A program made the translations under genes and the position numbers. DNA of 17,824 bases from Sulfurimonas sp. (GTDB lineage Bacteria; Campylobacterota; Campylobacteria; Campylobacterales; Sulfurimonadaceae), in the NCBI RefSeq assembly GCF_023228785.1, contig NZ_JALOAN010000043.1:1-17824 (forward strand), given 5' to 3'. The notes under the pieces are model-generated. The model made no database searches, was not told the DNA's origin, and worked only from the letters and a program-made list of their open reading frames with translations. This document shows, piece by piece, positions 6,710-15,103 of this stretch; positions within the stretch are counted from its first letter, which is position 1, and each line of letters starts with the position of its first letter.

Positions 6710-7243
6710 ATGGAAGAATTGATAGCAAAAAGATATATAAAAGCTTTTAAAGAGGGACTTGATTCTGAGTCAATGCAAAATGCAACTTTACTTTTTGATA
6801 CTCTAGCGAAGTCTTTTGAAGATGCTAAGTTTATTGAAATTATAAATAGTTCAAATGTAAGTAAAGAGCAAAAACTAGATATTCTTTTAGCGAGTGTAAA
6901 GCCTGCTAATTCTAGTGCTATTGACTCTTTGATTAAGTTGTTGGTTGAGAAGAAGCGTATAGAAATTATTCCAGCCATAGCTGAATCAATGAGAAAAGAT
7001 ACAGCCCATACAAATAAAACTTACAAAGGTCGTGTTTATAGTGATAGCGATTTAGATGCAAAAGTCATAAAAGATTTAAGCAGTGGTTTAAGTAAAAAGT
7101 TTGATTCGAACATTTCATTAGATTTTGTTAAAGATAACTTTAATGGTATCAAAGTGGATGTTGAAGATTTAGGGATAGAGATTAACTTCTCTAAAACAAG
7201 AATCAACGATCAAATTATACAACATATAATAAAAGCAATTTAA
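6710..7243 (+). CDS. atpH: F0F1 ATP synthase subunit delta
   Basis: A 177-residue delta (OSCP-like) subunit that joins the top of the F1 hexamer to the b/b' stalk. The N-terminal helical domain begins MEELIAKRYIKAF, the typical delta opening (xxARRYAxAL in many species). The C-terminal part has FNGIKVDVEDLGIEINFSKTRINDQI, equivalent to the conserved GxxVxxxDxxxDxSxxxxL region. Length is normal. It starts on the base after the atpF stop. It ends 23 bases before atpA, where GAGGAG gives a fresh ribosome-binding site. Confidence 0.93.
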   Translation: MEELIAKRYIKAFKEGLDSESMQNATLLFDTLAKSFEDAKFIEIINSSNVSKEQKLDILLASVKPANSSAIDSLIKLLVEKKRIEIIPAIAESMRKDTAHTNKTYKGRVYSDSDLDAKVIKDLSSGLSKKFDSNISLDFVKDNFNGIKVDVEDLGIEINFSKTRINDQIIQHIIKAI

Positions 7244-7266
7244 CTTTCAACGAGAGGAGAAAAATA

Positions 7267-8784
7267 GTGGTAGCAAAAATACAAGCTGATGAAATCAGCT
7301 CAATAATAAAAGAGCGTATCGATAACTTTGAACTAAGTGTTGATATAAATGAGACAGGTAAGATTGTCTCTTATGCTGATGGTGTTGCGCAAGTTTACGG
7401 ACTTAACAACGTTATGGCTGGAGAGATGGTAGAGTTTGAAGAGGGGACTAGAGGTTTAGTTATGAACCTTCAAGAGAGTAGCGTAGGTATTGTTATTCTT
7501 GGTCTTGGAGTAAACTTAAAAGAAGGCATGAGTGTTAAAAGACTTGGTAAGCTTCTTAAAGTTCCAGTAGGAGATGCTCTTTTAGGTCGTGTTGTTAATG
7601 CACTAGGTGAGCCAATAGATGGTAAAGGTCCAATTGAGACAACAGAAATTCGTTTTGTTGAAGAAAAAGCACCTGGAATTATGGATAGAAAATCTGTTCA
7701 TGAGCCATTAGCTACTGGTATTAAAGCTATTGATGCACTAGTTCCAATTGGTCGTGGTCAACGTGAGCTTATCATTGGTGACAGACAAACTGGTAAAACA
7801 ACAGTCGCACTAGATGCTATCATTAACCAAAAAGGTAATGGTGTTTCTTGTGTATATGTTGCGATTGGTCAAAAAGAATCAACTGTAGCTCAGATAGTTC
7901 GTCGTCTAGAAGAGCATGGTGCTATGGAATATACTATAATCGTATCTGCTACTGCATCTGAAGCTGCTGCACTTCAATTTTTAGCTCCATATACTGGTGT
8001 TACTATGGGTGAATACTTTCGTGATAACGCTAGACATGGTCTAATCGTATATGATGATTTAAGTAAGCATGCAGTTGCATACCGTGAAATGTCACTTATT
8101 CTTCGTCGTCCTCCAGGTCGTGAAGCTTATCCTGGTGATGTTTTTTATATCCACTCTCGCCTTTTAGAGAGAGCTGCTAAAGTTTCAGATGAAAAAGGTG
8201 CTGGTTCACTTACTGCACTTCCAATTATTGAAACACAAGCTGGGGATGTTGCGGCATATATTCCAACAAATGTTATCTCTATTACAGATGGTCAAATCTT
8301 TTTGGAGACTGAGCTATTTAACTCTGGTGTTCGTCCAGCTATCAACGTTGGTCTATCTGTTTCTCGTGTTGGTGGTGCTGCTCAGATCAAAGCTACTAAG
8401 CAAGTTGCTGGTACTCTGCGTCTTGACCTTGCACAATATCGTGAGCTTCAAGCATTTGCACAGTTTGCATCTGATCTTGATGAGACTTCTCGTAACCAAC
8501 TTGAGCGTGGTCAAAGAATGGTAGAGGTTCTAAAACAGGGACCTTTTTCTCCACTTTCAGCTGAGAAACAAGTTGCTATCATTTTTGCTGGTAACGAAGG
8601 ATTCTTAGATGATTTTGATCCATCAAATGTTGTTCGTTTTGAAGCTGAGTTATATCCATTTATTGAGGCTAGTTATCCTCAAATTTTTGAGAGTATCAGA
8701 AGCACTTTAAAAGTAGATGATGATACAAAAGCACTACTAATCAAAGCACTTGAAGAATTCAAATCTACTTTTGTAGTAGCATAA
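7267..8784 (+). CDS. atpA: F0F1 ATP synthase subunit alpha
   Basis: A 505-residue alpha subunit, the non-catalytic nucleotide-binding partner of beta in the F1 hexamer. The P-loop GDRQTGKT (171-178), the LRRPPGREAYPGDVFY block (279-294) and the arginine-finger region SVSRVGGAAQ (364-373, Arg367) are all present. The start is GTG at 7267, with AGGAG at 7255-7259; it gives the usual N-terminal MVAKIQADEISSIIKERI. Codon use is richer in CGT and GGT than in the flanking genes, as expected for high expression. atpG follows after 10 bases. Confidence 0.98.
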   Translation: MVAKIQADEISSIIKERIDNFELSVDINETGKIVSYADGVAQVYGLNNVMAGEMVEFEEGTRGLVMNLQESSVGIVILGLGVNLKEGMSVKRLGKLLKVPVGDALLGRVVNALGEPIDGKGPIETTEIRFVEEKAPGIMDRKSVHEPLATGIKAIDALVPIGRGQRELIIGDRQTGKTTVALDAIINQKGNGVSCVYVAIGQKESTVAQIVRRLEEHGAMEYTIIVSATASEAAALQFLAPYTGVTMGEYFRDNARHGLIVYDDLSKHAVAYREMSLILRRPPGREAYPGDVFYIHSRLLERAAKVSDEKGAGSLTALPIIETQAGDVAAYIPTNVISITDGQIFLETELFNSGVRPAINVGLSVSRVGGAAQIKATKQVAGTLRLDLAQYRELQAFAQFASDLDETSRNQLERGQRMVEVLKQGPFSPLSAEKQVAIIFAGNEGFLDDFDPSNVVRFEAELYPFIEASYPQIFESIRSTLKVDDDTKALLIKALEEFKSTFVVA

Positions 8785-8794
8785 GGAAAACTTT

Positions 8795-9682
8795 ATGGCA
8801 AACTTGAAAGATATTCAAAGACAGATAAAGAGTGTTACTAACACTCAAAAGACAACTCGTGCGATGAAACTTGTATCTACTGCAAAACTTCGTCGTGCTG
8901 AGGAGCTTGCAAAACGCTCTCGTCTTTACGCTGCAAAAATGAATCAGGTTATTGCCGAAATAGCTGGACGCATTAAATGCAATAGAATCGGAGGAATTGA
9001 AAATCGATGTTTTACAGAGATTGAAAATCCTAAAATTGTTGATATTGTCTTTGTAACTGCTGATAAAGGTTTATGTGGTGGTTTTAATATTCAAACTATT
9101 AAAGCTGTTAAAAAACTAATAGCAGAGTATAAAGAGAAAAATGTAAAAGTGCGTCTTCGCGGAATCGGTAAAAAAGGTATTGAGTTTTTTAAATACAATG
9201 AAGTTGAACTTTTTGATGAAGTTGCAAATTTAAGCTCAAAACCTGACAAAGTAAGATCTGATGAATTCATTATGAGTTCTATTGAAGATTATAAAGATGG
9301 CAAAATTGACGGTCTTCGTATTGTTTATAATGGATACAAAAATATGATAACTCAAGAGTTACATATTAGCAATATACTACCTGTTGATACTACAGATTTT
9401 GAGTGTGATGAAATAAGAGACTCAATGTTAGAAGTTGAAGCTCAAGATGAAGAGCATATGTTGGATTCTTTAGTTAATAGATATGTAAAATATGCAATGT
9501 ATTATGCACTTATAGATTCAGTTGCGGCTGAGCACAGTTCTAGAATGCAAGCAATGGATACAGCAACTAACAATGCTAAAGATATGGTTAAGTCACTAAA
9601 TGTAAAATATAATAAAGCTAGACAAGCAGCTATTACTACAGAACTTATAGAGATTATAAGTGGTGTGGAGTCTATGAAATAA
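8795..9682 (+). CDS. atpG: F0F1 ATP synthase subunit gamma
   Basis: A 295-residue gamma subunit, the central rotating shaft inside the alpha3beta3 hexamer. The N-terminal helix MANLKDIQRQIKSVTNTQKT is followed by the Rossmann-like part with VTADKGLCGGFN. The C-terminal helix (SSRMQAMDTATNNAKDM to ITTELIEIISG) is the most conserved part and is intact. Length is close to E. coli (287). AAGGA at 8783-8787, overlapping the atpA stop, gives the ribosome-binding site. The stop overlaps an upstream in-frame ATG of atpD by one base, although that ATG is probably not the atpD start. Confidence 0.97.
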   Translation: MANLKDIQRQIKSVTNTQKTTRAMKLVSTAKLRRAEELAKRSRLYAAKMNQVIAEIAGRIKCNRIGGIENRCFTEIENPKIVDIVFVTADKGLCGGFNIQTIKAVKKLIAEYKEKNVKVRLRGIGKKGIEFFKYNEVELFDEVANLSSKPDKVRSDEFIMSSIEDYKDGKIDGLRIVYNGYKNMITQELHISNILPVDTTDFECDEIRDSMLEVEAQDEEHMLDSLVNRYVKYAMYYALIDSVAAEHSSRMQAMDTATNNAKDMVKSLNVKYNKARQAAITTELIEIISGVESMK

Positions 9683-9693
9683 TGGAGAAAAAT

Positions 9694-11091
9694 ATGATTG
9701 GTAAAATAAGCCAGGTTATGGGCCCAGTTGTTGATGTTGATTTTAATGGTTATCTTCCTATAATTAACGAAGCAATTGAAGTTCAAATAGATTTAGAAGG
9801 TACTAAAAGACGTTTAGTACTTGAAGTTGCGGCTCACTTAGGTGATGGTCGCGTTAGAACAATTGCAATGGATATGAGTGAAGGTTTAATTCGTGGAATG
9901 GAAGCTACTGCTACAGGTTCACCTATTAAAGTTCCAGTTGGAGAGAAAGTACTAGGTCGTATTTTTAATGTTATTGGTGAGACTATTGATGGTGGTGAGC
10001 AAGTTAGTGATGCTCCTACTTGGTCTATACACCGTGAGCCTCCAGCTCTAGTTGATCAGTCAACTACTACAGAGATGTTTGAAACAGGTATCAAAGTTGT
10101 TGACCTCTTAGCACCATATTCAAAAGGTGGTAAAGTTGGACTATTTGGTGGTGCTGGTGTCGGTAAAACAGTTATTATTATGGAACTTATTCACAACGTT
10201 GCTATGGGTCATGATGGTCTATCTGTGTTTGCTGGTGTTGGTGAGAGAACTCGTGAAGGAAATGACCTTTACCATGAGATGAAAGACTCCAATGTATTAG
10301 ATAAAGTTGCACTGTGCTATGGTCAAATGAGTGAGCCTCCTGGAGCACGTAACCGTATCGCTCTTACTGGTCTTACTATGGCTGAGTATTTTAGAGATGA
10401 ACAAAATCTTGATGTTTTAATGTTTATTGATAATATCTTCCGTTTTGCACAATCAGGTTCTGAGATGTCTGCACTTCTTGGCCGTATCCCATCAGCTGTT
10501 GGTTATCAACCAACTCTAGCTCGTGAAATGGGTGCATTGCAAGATAGAATTACATCAACTAAAAATGGATCAATCACTTCAGTTCAAGCTGTTTATGTAC
10601 CAGCAGATGACTTAACTGACCCTGCTCCAGCTTCTGTTTTTGCTCACTTAGATGCAACTACAGTTCTTAACCGTAAAATTGCTGAAAAAGGTATCTATCC
10701 TGCAGTTGATCCACTTGATTCGTCTTCAAGACTTCTAGATCCACAAATTGTAGGTGAAGAGCATTATAATGTAGCTCGTGGTGTTCAACAAACACTTCAA
10801 AAGTACAAAGACCTTCAAGATATTATTGCAATTCTTGGTATGGATGAACTTAGTGAAGATGATAAAAATGTTGTTGAGAGAGCTCGTAAAATTGAGAAAT
10901 TTTTATCTCAACCATTCTTTGTTGCAGAAGTATTTACAGGTTCTCCTGGTAAATATGTATCATTAGAAGACACTATTAAAGGATTCAAAGGAATCTTAAA
11001 TGGTGACTATGATGATATGTCAGAAAATGCATTCTATATGGTTGGTGGTATGGATGAGGCAATTGAAAAAGATGCAAAGCAAAAAAAATAA
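9694..11091 (+). CDS. atpD: F0F1 ATP synthase subunit beta
   Basis: A 465-residue catalytic beta subunit, which makes ATP from ADP and phosphate. The P-loop GGAGVGKT (152-159), catalytic GERTREGND (183-191, Glu184), Walker B LMFIDN (242-247) and DELSEDD (384-390) are all in place. The frame is open to an ATG at 9682 that overlaps the atpG stop. The ATG at 9694 is preferred because GGAG (9684-9687) lies 6 bases upstream and the product then begins MIGKISQVMGPVVDV, the family's usual start. It is highly conserved, with highly-expressed codon use. atpC follows after 22 bases. Confidence 0.97.
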   Translation: MIGKISQVMGPVVDVDFNGYLPIINEAIEVQIDLEGTKRRLVLEVAAHLGDGRVRTIAMDMSEGLIRGMEATATGSPIKVPVGEKVLGRIFNVIGETIDGGEQVSDAPTWSIHREPPALVDQSTTTEMFETGIKVVDLLAPYSKGGKVGLFGGAGVGKTVIIMELIHNVAMGHDGLSVFAGVGERTREGNDLYHEMKDSNVLDKVALCYGQMSEPPGARNRIALTGLTMAEYFRDEQNLDVLMFIDNIFRFAQSGSEMSALLGRIPSAVGYQPTLAREMGALQDRITSTKNGSITSVQAVYVPADDLTDPAPASVFAHLDATTVLNRKIAEKGIYPAVDPLDSSSRLLDPQIVGEEHYNVARGVQQTLQKYKDLQDIIAILGMDELSEDDKNVVERARKIEKFLSQPFFVAEVFTGSPGKYVSLEDTIKGFKGILNGDYDDMSENAFYMVGGMDEAIEKDAKQKK

Positions 11092-11113
11092 CTCGCAATA
11101 CTAAAGGATCGTA

Positions 11114-11506
11114 ATGGATAAGTTAAAACTTGAAATCCTAACTCCTAATGGTGAAATCTTTAACGATGTCGTCGTTAGCGTAACTCTTCCAGGTGAAGAG
11201 GGAGAATTTGGTGTTTTACCACATCACGCATCTCTAACAACTTTGTTAGAGGCTGGTGTGATAGATATCGAAAAAGATGATAAAACAGTTGAATCAATCT
11301 TAATAAACTGGGGTGTAGTTCAGGTTGATGAAACCAAAGTTATTGTCTTGGTTGAAGGTGCTGTTGCTATTCGTGGTGATAGTGAAAGTGCTGTTGCTAA
11401 TGCTCTAGAAGATGCTAAGCAACTTATCAATGATATTGCAGACTCAAATCCAGCAATAGCATCTGCTACAGCTAGAATAGAATCAGCAGCTAGAAGATTG
11501 TTATAG
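11114..11506 (+). CDS. atpC: F0F1 ATP synthase subunit epsilon
   Basis: A 130-residue epsilon subunit of the rotor, which couples gamma to the c-ring and can inhibit ATP hydrolysis. The N-terminal beta-sandwich is clear, with LEILTPNGEIFNDVV and the hallmark GEEGEFGVLPHHA. The C-terminal two-helix region (about residues 90-130, rich in Ala and ending ARIESAARRLL) is present, so the inhibitory hairpin may exist. AAAGGA at 11103-11108 precedes the ATG. It is the last atp gene; tolQ begins 3 bases after its stop, with no terminator or promoter between. Confidence 0.95.
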   Translation: MDKLKLEILTPNGEIFNDVVVSVTLPGEEGEFGVLPHHASLTTLLEAGVIDIEKDDKTVESILINWGVVQVDETKVIVLVEGAVAIRGDSESAVANALEDAKQLINDIADSNPAIASATARIESAARRLL

Positions 11507-11509
11507 TAT

Positions 11510-12079
11510 ATGATTAATAATCTAATTGACTTTTATCTTAAAAGTCACCCAGTAACTTTAGGTGTATTGGCTCTTTTGTCAATATACTTTATAGTTTTAA
11601 ACTGGGTATTTTTTTATCGCTACTTCTCTATAAATAACTGGCTTAAAATTGAAAGTAACTCACTAGAGTCACTTCTTATGGGAGCTTCATCTGTTAGTGA
11701 CAGCTCATTTTTAAATAACTTTATAAAAACAAGATCAAATGTAAATAAAGAGATTTTAGATCTTGCACTCTTAGCAGCTACAAAAGAGGCTACAAAAGGT
11801 CTATCGCTTTTGTCTGTATTTGCATCTACTACTCCTTTTATAGGACTTTTTGGAACTGTAGTATCTATACTTGATACTTTTACCCATATAGGTCAAAGTA
11901 GTGGAAGTATGTCTATCATCTCAAGTGGTGTTTCAGATGCCCTAATAGCAACTGCAGCCGGTATCTTTGTTGCTATATTTGCATATACTTACCATCAGAT
12001 CTTAAAAAGAAGTTCATTTGAACTTGTTGGATTTATTCAGATGCAAAGTGAAGCTATCTTAGCTAGAAAAAATAACTAG
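11510..12079 (+). CDS. tolQ: TolQ/ExbB-type proton-channel protein
   Basis: A 189-residue inner-membrane protein of the MotA/TolQ/ExbB family. Three membrane helices are visible at about 15-38, 100-123 and 140-163. The conserved STTPFIGLFGTVVSI motif (106-120) lies at helix 2. With TolR it forms the channel that uses proton flow to move TolA. The name TolQ rather than ExbB rests on context, because tolR, a tolA-like gene, tolB and pal follow directly. Sequence alone cannot exclude ExbB, and automatic annotation may call it MotA/TolQ/ExbB. No good ribosome-binding site precedes the ATG, so translation may be coupled to atpC, 3 bases upstream. Confidence 0.85.
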   Translation: MINNLIDFYLKSHPVTLGVLALLSIYFIVLNWVFFYRYFSINNWLKIESNSLESLLMGASSVSDSSFLNNFIKTRSNVNKEILDLALLAATKEATKGLSLLSVFASTTPFIGLFGTVVSILDTFTHIGQSSGSMSIISSGVSDALIATAAGIFVAIFAYTYHQILKRSSFELVGFIQMQSEAILARKNN

Positions 12080-12092
12080 AGAGCTAAAGTTT

Positions 12093-12482
12093 ATGTATGA
12101 TTTTGAAGACAAACCTGAACTAAACATTACTCCACTTGTGGATGTAATGTTAGTTTTATTAGCCATTTTAATGGTTATCGCTCCAAACATTGTATATGAA
12201 GAGAGTATCAAGCTTCCACAAGGCTCTTTGAGCAAACAACTATCTGAAATCCCACCTGTTCACATCTCAATAGATAAAGAGCAAAATGTTAAAATAAATA
12301 AAGACAATTATCAACTTCATGAATTTATGGATAATTTCTTTCTTTATTCTAAAAAATTAGATTTAAAAGCTACTGTACTTATAAGTGCAGATAAAACTTT
12401 GGACTATGGTGTTGTTATGTCAGTCTTAGCTGCTGTAAAACAAGCAGGTTTTTCTGAGGTTTCATTAGCTACAAATGGATAG
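12093..12482 (+). CDS. tolR: TolR/ExbD-type biopolymer transport protein
   Basis: A 129-residue protein with a short cytoplasmic start (MYDFEDKPELNITPL), one membrane helix (about 15-33) and a periplasmic domain of about 90 residues. Asp17 in ITPLVDVMLVLL is the protonatable residue needed for proton-driven work in this family (Asp23 of E. coli TolR, Asp25 of ExbD). The periplasmic part ends AAVKQAGFSEVSLAT, typical of ExbD/TolR. It overlaps tolA by 8 bases. As with tolQ, Tol rather than Exb assignment comes from the neighbours. Confidence 0.87.
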   Translation: MYDFEDKPELNITPLVDVMLVLLAILMVIAPNIVYEESIKLPQGSLSKQLSEIPPVHISIDKEQNVKINKDNYQLHEFMDNFFLYSKKLDLKATVLISADKTLDYGVVMSVLAAVKQAGFSEVSLATNG

Positions 12483-13191
12483 TAACAACACTTACTTTTA
12501 CACTAGTGGTCTTATATCATTGTCACTTTTTACTTTCTTTTTGCTATTGATCATTCAAACCCTTTTTTCAAACTCTAAAATTGATGCATTTGCATTAAAA
12601 AAAGATAATTATATATCTATATCCCTAGAAACACCAAAGGTGCAAAAAAGTACAAAAACGATACCTCAAAAACAGGAAGAACAAGTAACTCCAGTTGAGT
12701 CAAAAGAGATAAATATTGATGAACTGTTTAGTGATGTTTGGACTAAAGATGTTAAAAAAATAAAACCAAAAGAAGAGAAAATTGATAATAAAAGACTTCA
12801 AGAGATTGCTAAAAAGTCTAAAATAATTGATAAAGATACAACAGGTAAAAGTTCTCAAAAAGTTTTAGCTAATGATATGGTGAAAAATAGTGAAGATTCG
12901 CAAAAAGACTCAAGTGCTGATGCGGTTAATGAATATTTTGCTAAAATTCAGGCTTTAGTATACCAGAACTTTTTCCCACCTTCAAATACTCAAGGACATA
13001 GTGTCAAAGCGGTCATTGAGTTGAGCTCTATTGGAAAAGTTATTGATTTTAGAATCTTAACTTACTCTGCTAATGGTGCGTTAAATGAAGAGAGTGATAA
13101 GATTAAAAACAGACTTTTATGGGTTTTATTTCCTATAAACCCGCAAAATAAATCTGGTACTTATACTATAGTTTTAAAAGCTAAGGAGTGA
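12475..13191 (+). CDS. tolA: TolA-like (TonB/TolA family) energy transducer
   Basis: A 238-residue protein with one N-terminal membrane helix (about 11-31). A Lys/Glu/Gln-rich linker follows (about 50-145), then a C-terminal domain (about 155-238) with EYFAKIQALVYQNFFPPS and VKAVIELSSIGKVIDFRIL. That layout and the YxxxPP-like and SxGxV patterns fit a TolA/TonB C-terminal domain. TolA transmits TolQR energy across the periplasm to TolB-Pal. Repeated Pro-Lys or Pro-Glu typical of TonB is missing. The membrane helix contains no histidine, although TolA and TonB usually have one. The position between tolR and tolB makes TolA the better name. Similarity is weak, so confidence in the exact name is moderate. 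Confidence 0.75.
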   Translation: MDSNNTYFYTSGLISLSLFTFFLLLIIQTLFSNSKIDAFALKKDNYISISLETPKVQKSTKTIPQKQEEQVTPVESKEINIDELFSDVWTKDVKKIKPKEEKIDNKRLQEIAKKSKIIDKDTTGKSSQKVLANDMVKNSEDSQKDSSADAVNEYFAKIQALVYQNFFPPSNTQGHSVKAVIELSSIGKVIDFRILTYSANGALNEESDKIKNRLLWVLFPINPQNKSGTYTIVLKAKE

Positions 13192-13193
13192 TT

Positions 13194-14444
13194 TTGAGAA
13201 TATTGTTGATTTTTTTATTTGTGTTTGGTATCTCGTATGCAGGAGATGCTACTATAGAGGTTATAAAAAAAGTAGAATCTCTACCTAGCATAGCAGTTGA
13301 AGACTCATCTATAAGCTATGACAACACATTTAAAGATAGTTTTTTTAAAACCATTATCGCTGATTTGAATGTTTTATCTCTCTTTAATGTAGATAGACAT
13401 CACCGTAAAACTCATTTTAATGATACGAGTGTGATGGTTGAAAACAAAGATATGGACTATGTGTTGAGATATAAGATGTTTCAAGATGATGTTGGTGCTC
13501 TAAATATTGAGTTAAAACTTATAAATAAAGAAAAAATTGTTTTAACAAAGCAGTACAAGATCAATAGAAAAAATGTTTTTATGTTTGTGGCTCACACTAT
13601 CGCTTACGATATAAATGAGTTTATGCAAGCTCCATCAGTTGAATGGATGAAGCGAAGAGTGATTTTCTCAAGGGTAGTAGCTCCGCAAAAAACAGAAATA
13701 GTTATTTCAGACTATACTCTAGCATATCAACATACTGTAATAAAAGGTGGGTTTAATATTTTTCCAAAATGGGCAAATAAAAATCAAGATGCATTTTATT
13801 ATACATCATTAGATAGTAAAAAACCAACGCTAAAGCATGTAAATATAAAAACAGGTAAGAGTAAATCTATAATTTCTTCAGACGGAATGATGGTGTGTTC
13901 AGATGTTAGTAGAGATTCAAATAGATTGCTGTTAACTATGGCACCCGATGGTCAGCCTGATGTATATCTTTACGATGTAGCTTCAGCTCAAAGTAAAAAG
14001 CTTACTAACTATGGTGGTATAGATGTAAATGGTCAGTTTTTAGATGATGAGACCATAGTATTTGTCTCAGGCAGATTAGGTTATCCAAATATTTTTTCTA
14101 AAAAGATAGGAAGTCGTAGTGTAGAACAGATGGTCTATTATGGTAAAAGCAACTCAGCATCAAGTACTTTCGGAGATTATATAGTTTACAAATCAAGAGA
14201 GAGCTCAAATGCTTTTTCTGCAAATACGTTTAATTTGCATCTAATTTCTACTAAAACAGATTTTATAAGAAGGCTTACTGCTACAGGTGTAAACGAGTTT
14301 CCTAAATTTTCTATAGATGGTGATGCGATACTTTTTATTAAAAACTATAAATCACAAAGCTCTATTGGGATCATAAGACTCAATCATAATAAAAATTATC
14401 TATTTCCACTTAAATATGGAAGACTACAAGCGATGGATTGGTAA
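13194..14444 (+). CDS. tolB: TolB, periplasmic beta-propeller of the Tol-Pal system
   Basis: A 416-residue periplasmic protein. A signal peptide (MRILLIFLFVFGISYA, cleavage near residue 16) precedes an N-terminal alpha/beta domain (about 17-150). A WD40-like propeller follows; its blades include FNIFPKWANKNQDAFYYTS, GQPDVYLYDVASAQSKKLT and NEFPKFSIDGDAILFI. TolB binds Pal and links it to TolA. The start chosen is TTG at 13194, because AAGGAG (13183-13188) lies 5 bases upstream. A GTG at 13188 overlaps that site and would only add Met-Ile. A weak hairpin follows the stop and pal has its own promoter. Confidence 0.9.
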   Translation: MRILLIFLFVFGISYAGDATIEVIKKVESLPSIAVEDSSISYDNTFKDSFFKTIIADLNVLSLFNVDRHHRKTHFNDTSVMVENKDMDYVLRYKMFQDDVGALNIELKLINKEKIVLTKQYKINRKNVFMFVAHTIAYDINEFMQAPSVEWMKRRVIFSRVVAPQKTEIVISDYTLAYQHTVIKGGFNIFPKWANKNQDAFYYTSLDSKKPTLKHVNIKTGKSKSIISSDGMMVCSDVSRDSNRLLLTMAPDGQPDVYLYDVASAQSKKLTNYGGIDVNGQFLDDETIVFVSGRLGYPNIFSKKIGSRSVEQMVYYGKSNSASSTFGDYIVYKSRESSNAFSANTFNLHLISTKTDFIRRLTATGVNEFPKFSIDGDAILFIKNYKSQSSIGIIRLNHNKNYLFPLKYGRLQAMDW

Positions 14445-14451
14445 CAACATT

Positions 14452-14506
14452 TATAGAGCAAATTAGCAATTTTTAGCTCTATATACTAGTTTATTACTTT
14501 TTTTTT
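14452..14506 (+). terminator. Possible terminator after tolB
   Basis: TATAGAGC (14452-14459) pairs perfectly with GCTCTATA (14476-14483) around a 16-base loop. A T-run follows about 14 bases later (about 14498-14506). The stem is short and the T-run is displaced, so termination would be partial; some read-through from the tol genes into pal is likely. Confidence 0.4.
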
Positions 14507-14508
14507 GG

Positions 14509-14536
14509 TACAATCATAGTAATTTTAAATCAAGGG
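14509..14536 (+). promoter_or_regulatory. Candidate pal promoter and ribosome-binding site
   Basis: TACAAT at 14509-14514 is a good -10 match, preceded by a T-rich stretch instead of a clear -35. Transcription would start near 14521. AAGGG at 14532-14536 is the ribosome-binding site, 9 bases before the pal ATG at 14546. A separate promoter fits the common finding that Pal, an abundant lipoprotein, is expressed above the other Tol proteins (family knowledge). Confidence 0.5.
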
Positions 14537-14545
14537 TATATAAAT

Positions 14546-15100
14546 ATGAAAAAAATCATAATCTCAAGTGTTGCAATGGCACTTTTAGTTTTTAGTGGGT
14601 GTGCTGATAAAGAACCAGTAGTTGATGAGAAGGTCCAAGAAGTTGTAGTAGCTCAAGAAGTTGAAACTGTAAAAACAGAAGTTGTTTCTGCAGAAGATTC
14701 ATCTATTGATGAAAATGCAATGTCAAGCTCAGATTCAAATGAGATGAATATGGCAAACTTAGAGAGAGATCTTTCAACTGTATATTTTGACTTTGATAAG
14801 TTTAATATCCGTGCTGATATGCAAGATAAAGTTACAAGCAGTGCAGCTGTAGCAAAAGATGCTGCTAGTGCTTTTACTATTAAACTTGAAGGTAATTGTG
14901 ATGAGTGGGGAAGTGATGAATATAACTTCGCACTAGGACTAAAAAGAGCATCTAGTGTTAAAAAAGCACTTATCTCTGAAGGTGTTAGTGATAGCCGTAT
15001 CACAATGGTAAGTTATGGTGAGAGTAATCCAGTTTGTACTGATAAAACTCAAGAGTGCTGGTCAAAAAATCGTCGTGTTGACTTCAAACTTCTTCCATAA
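14546..15100 (+). CDS. pal: Peptidoglycan-associated outer-membrane lipoprotein Pal
   Basis: A 184-residue lipoprotein. The signal peptide MKKIIISSVAMALLVFSG ends at a lipobox (VFSGC), with Cys19 as the lipidated residue. An acidic low-complexity linker (about 20-75) follows, then an OmpA-like domain (about 77-184) starting STVYFDFDKFNIR. In that domain GNCDEWGSDEYN (116-127) replaces the usual G-H-x-D-E-R-G-T, and NRRVDF (175-180) carries the arginine that helps bind peptidoglycan. Cys118, Cys164 and Cys171 are also present. Pal anchors the outer membrane to peptidoglycan and binds TolB. cpoB follows after 3 bases. Confidence 0.95.
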   Translation: MKKIIISSVAMALLVFSGCADKEPVVDEKVQEVVVAQEVETVKTEVVSAEDSSIDENAMSSSDSNEMNMANLERDLSTVYFDFDKFNIRADMQDKVTSSAAVAKDAASAFTIKLEGNCDEWGSDEYNFALGLKRASSVKKALISEGVSDSRITMVSYGESNPVCTDKTQECWSKNRRVDFKLLP

Positions 15101-15103
15101 TCA

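Noticed and set aside
8189..8524. A 111-codon + strand open frame inside atpA
   Set aside because: It lies in another frame of a very well supported gene, is extremely rich in Leu/Val and matches no family; it is a shadow of the atpA codon pattern.
9682..9693. An upstream ATG start for atpD overlapping the atpG stop
   Set aside because: The ribosome-binding site GGAG lies after this ATG and before the one at 9694, and beta subunits of the group start MxGKISQVMG.
13188..13193. A GTG start for tolB overlapping the tolA stop
   Set aside because: It overlaps the AAGGAG site that fits TTG 13194. It remains possible and would add only two residues.
14653..15003. A 116-codon minus-strand open frame opposite pal
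   Set aside because: It is antisense to a clear pal gene and has a Ser/Leu-rich, low-complexity composition produced by the reverse complement; it has no supporting ribosome-binding site or family match. The same holds for the other minus-strand frames in the window.
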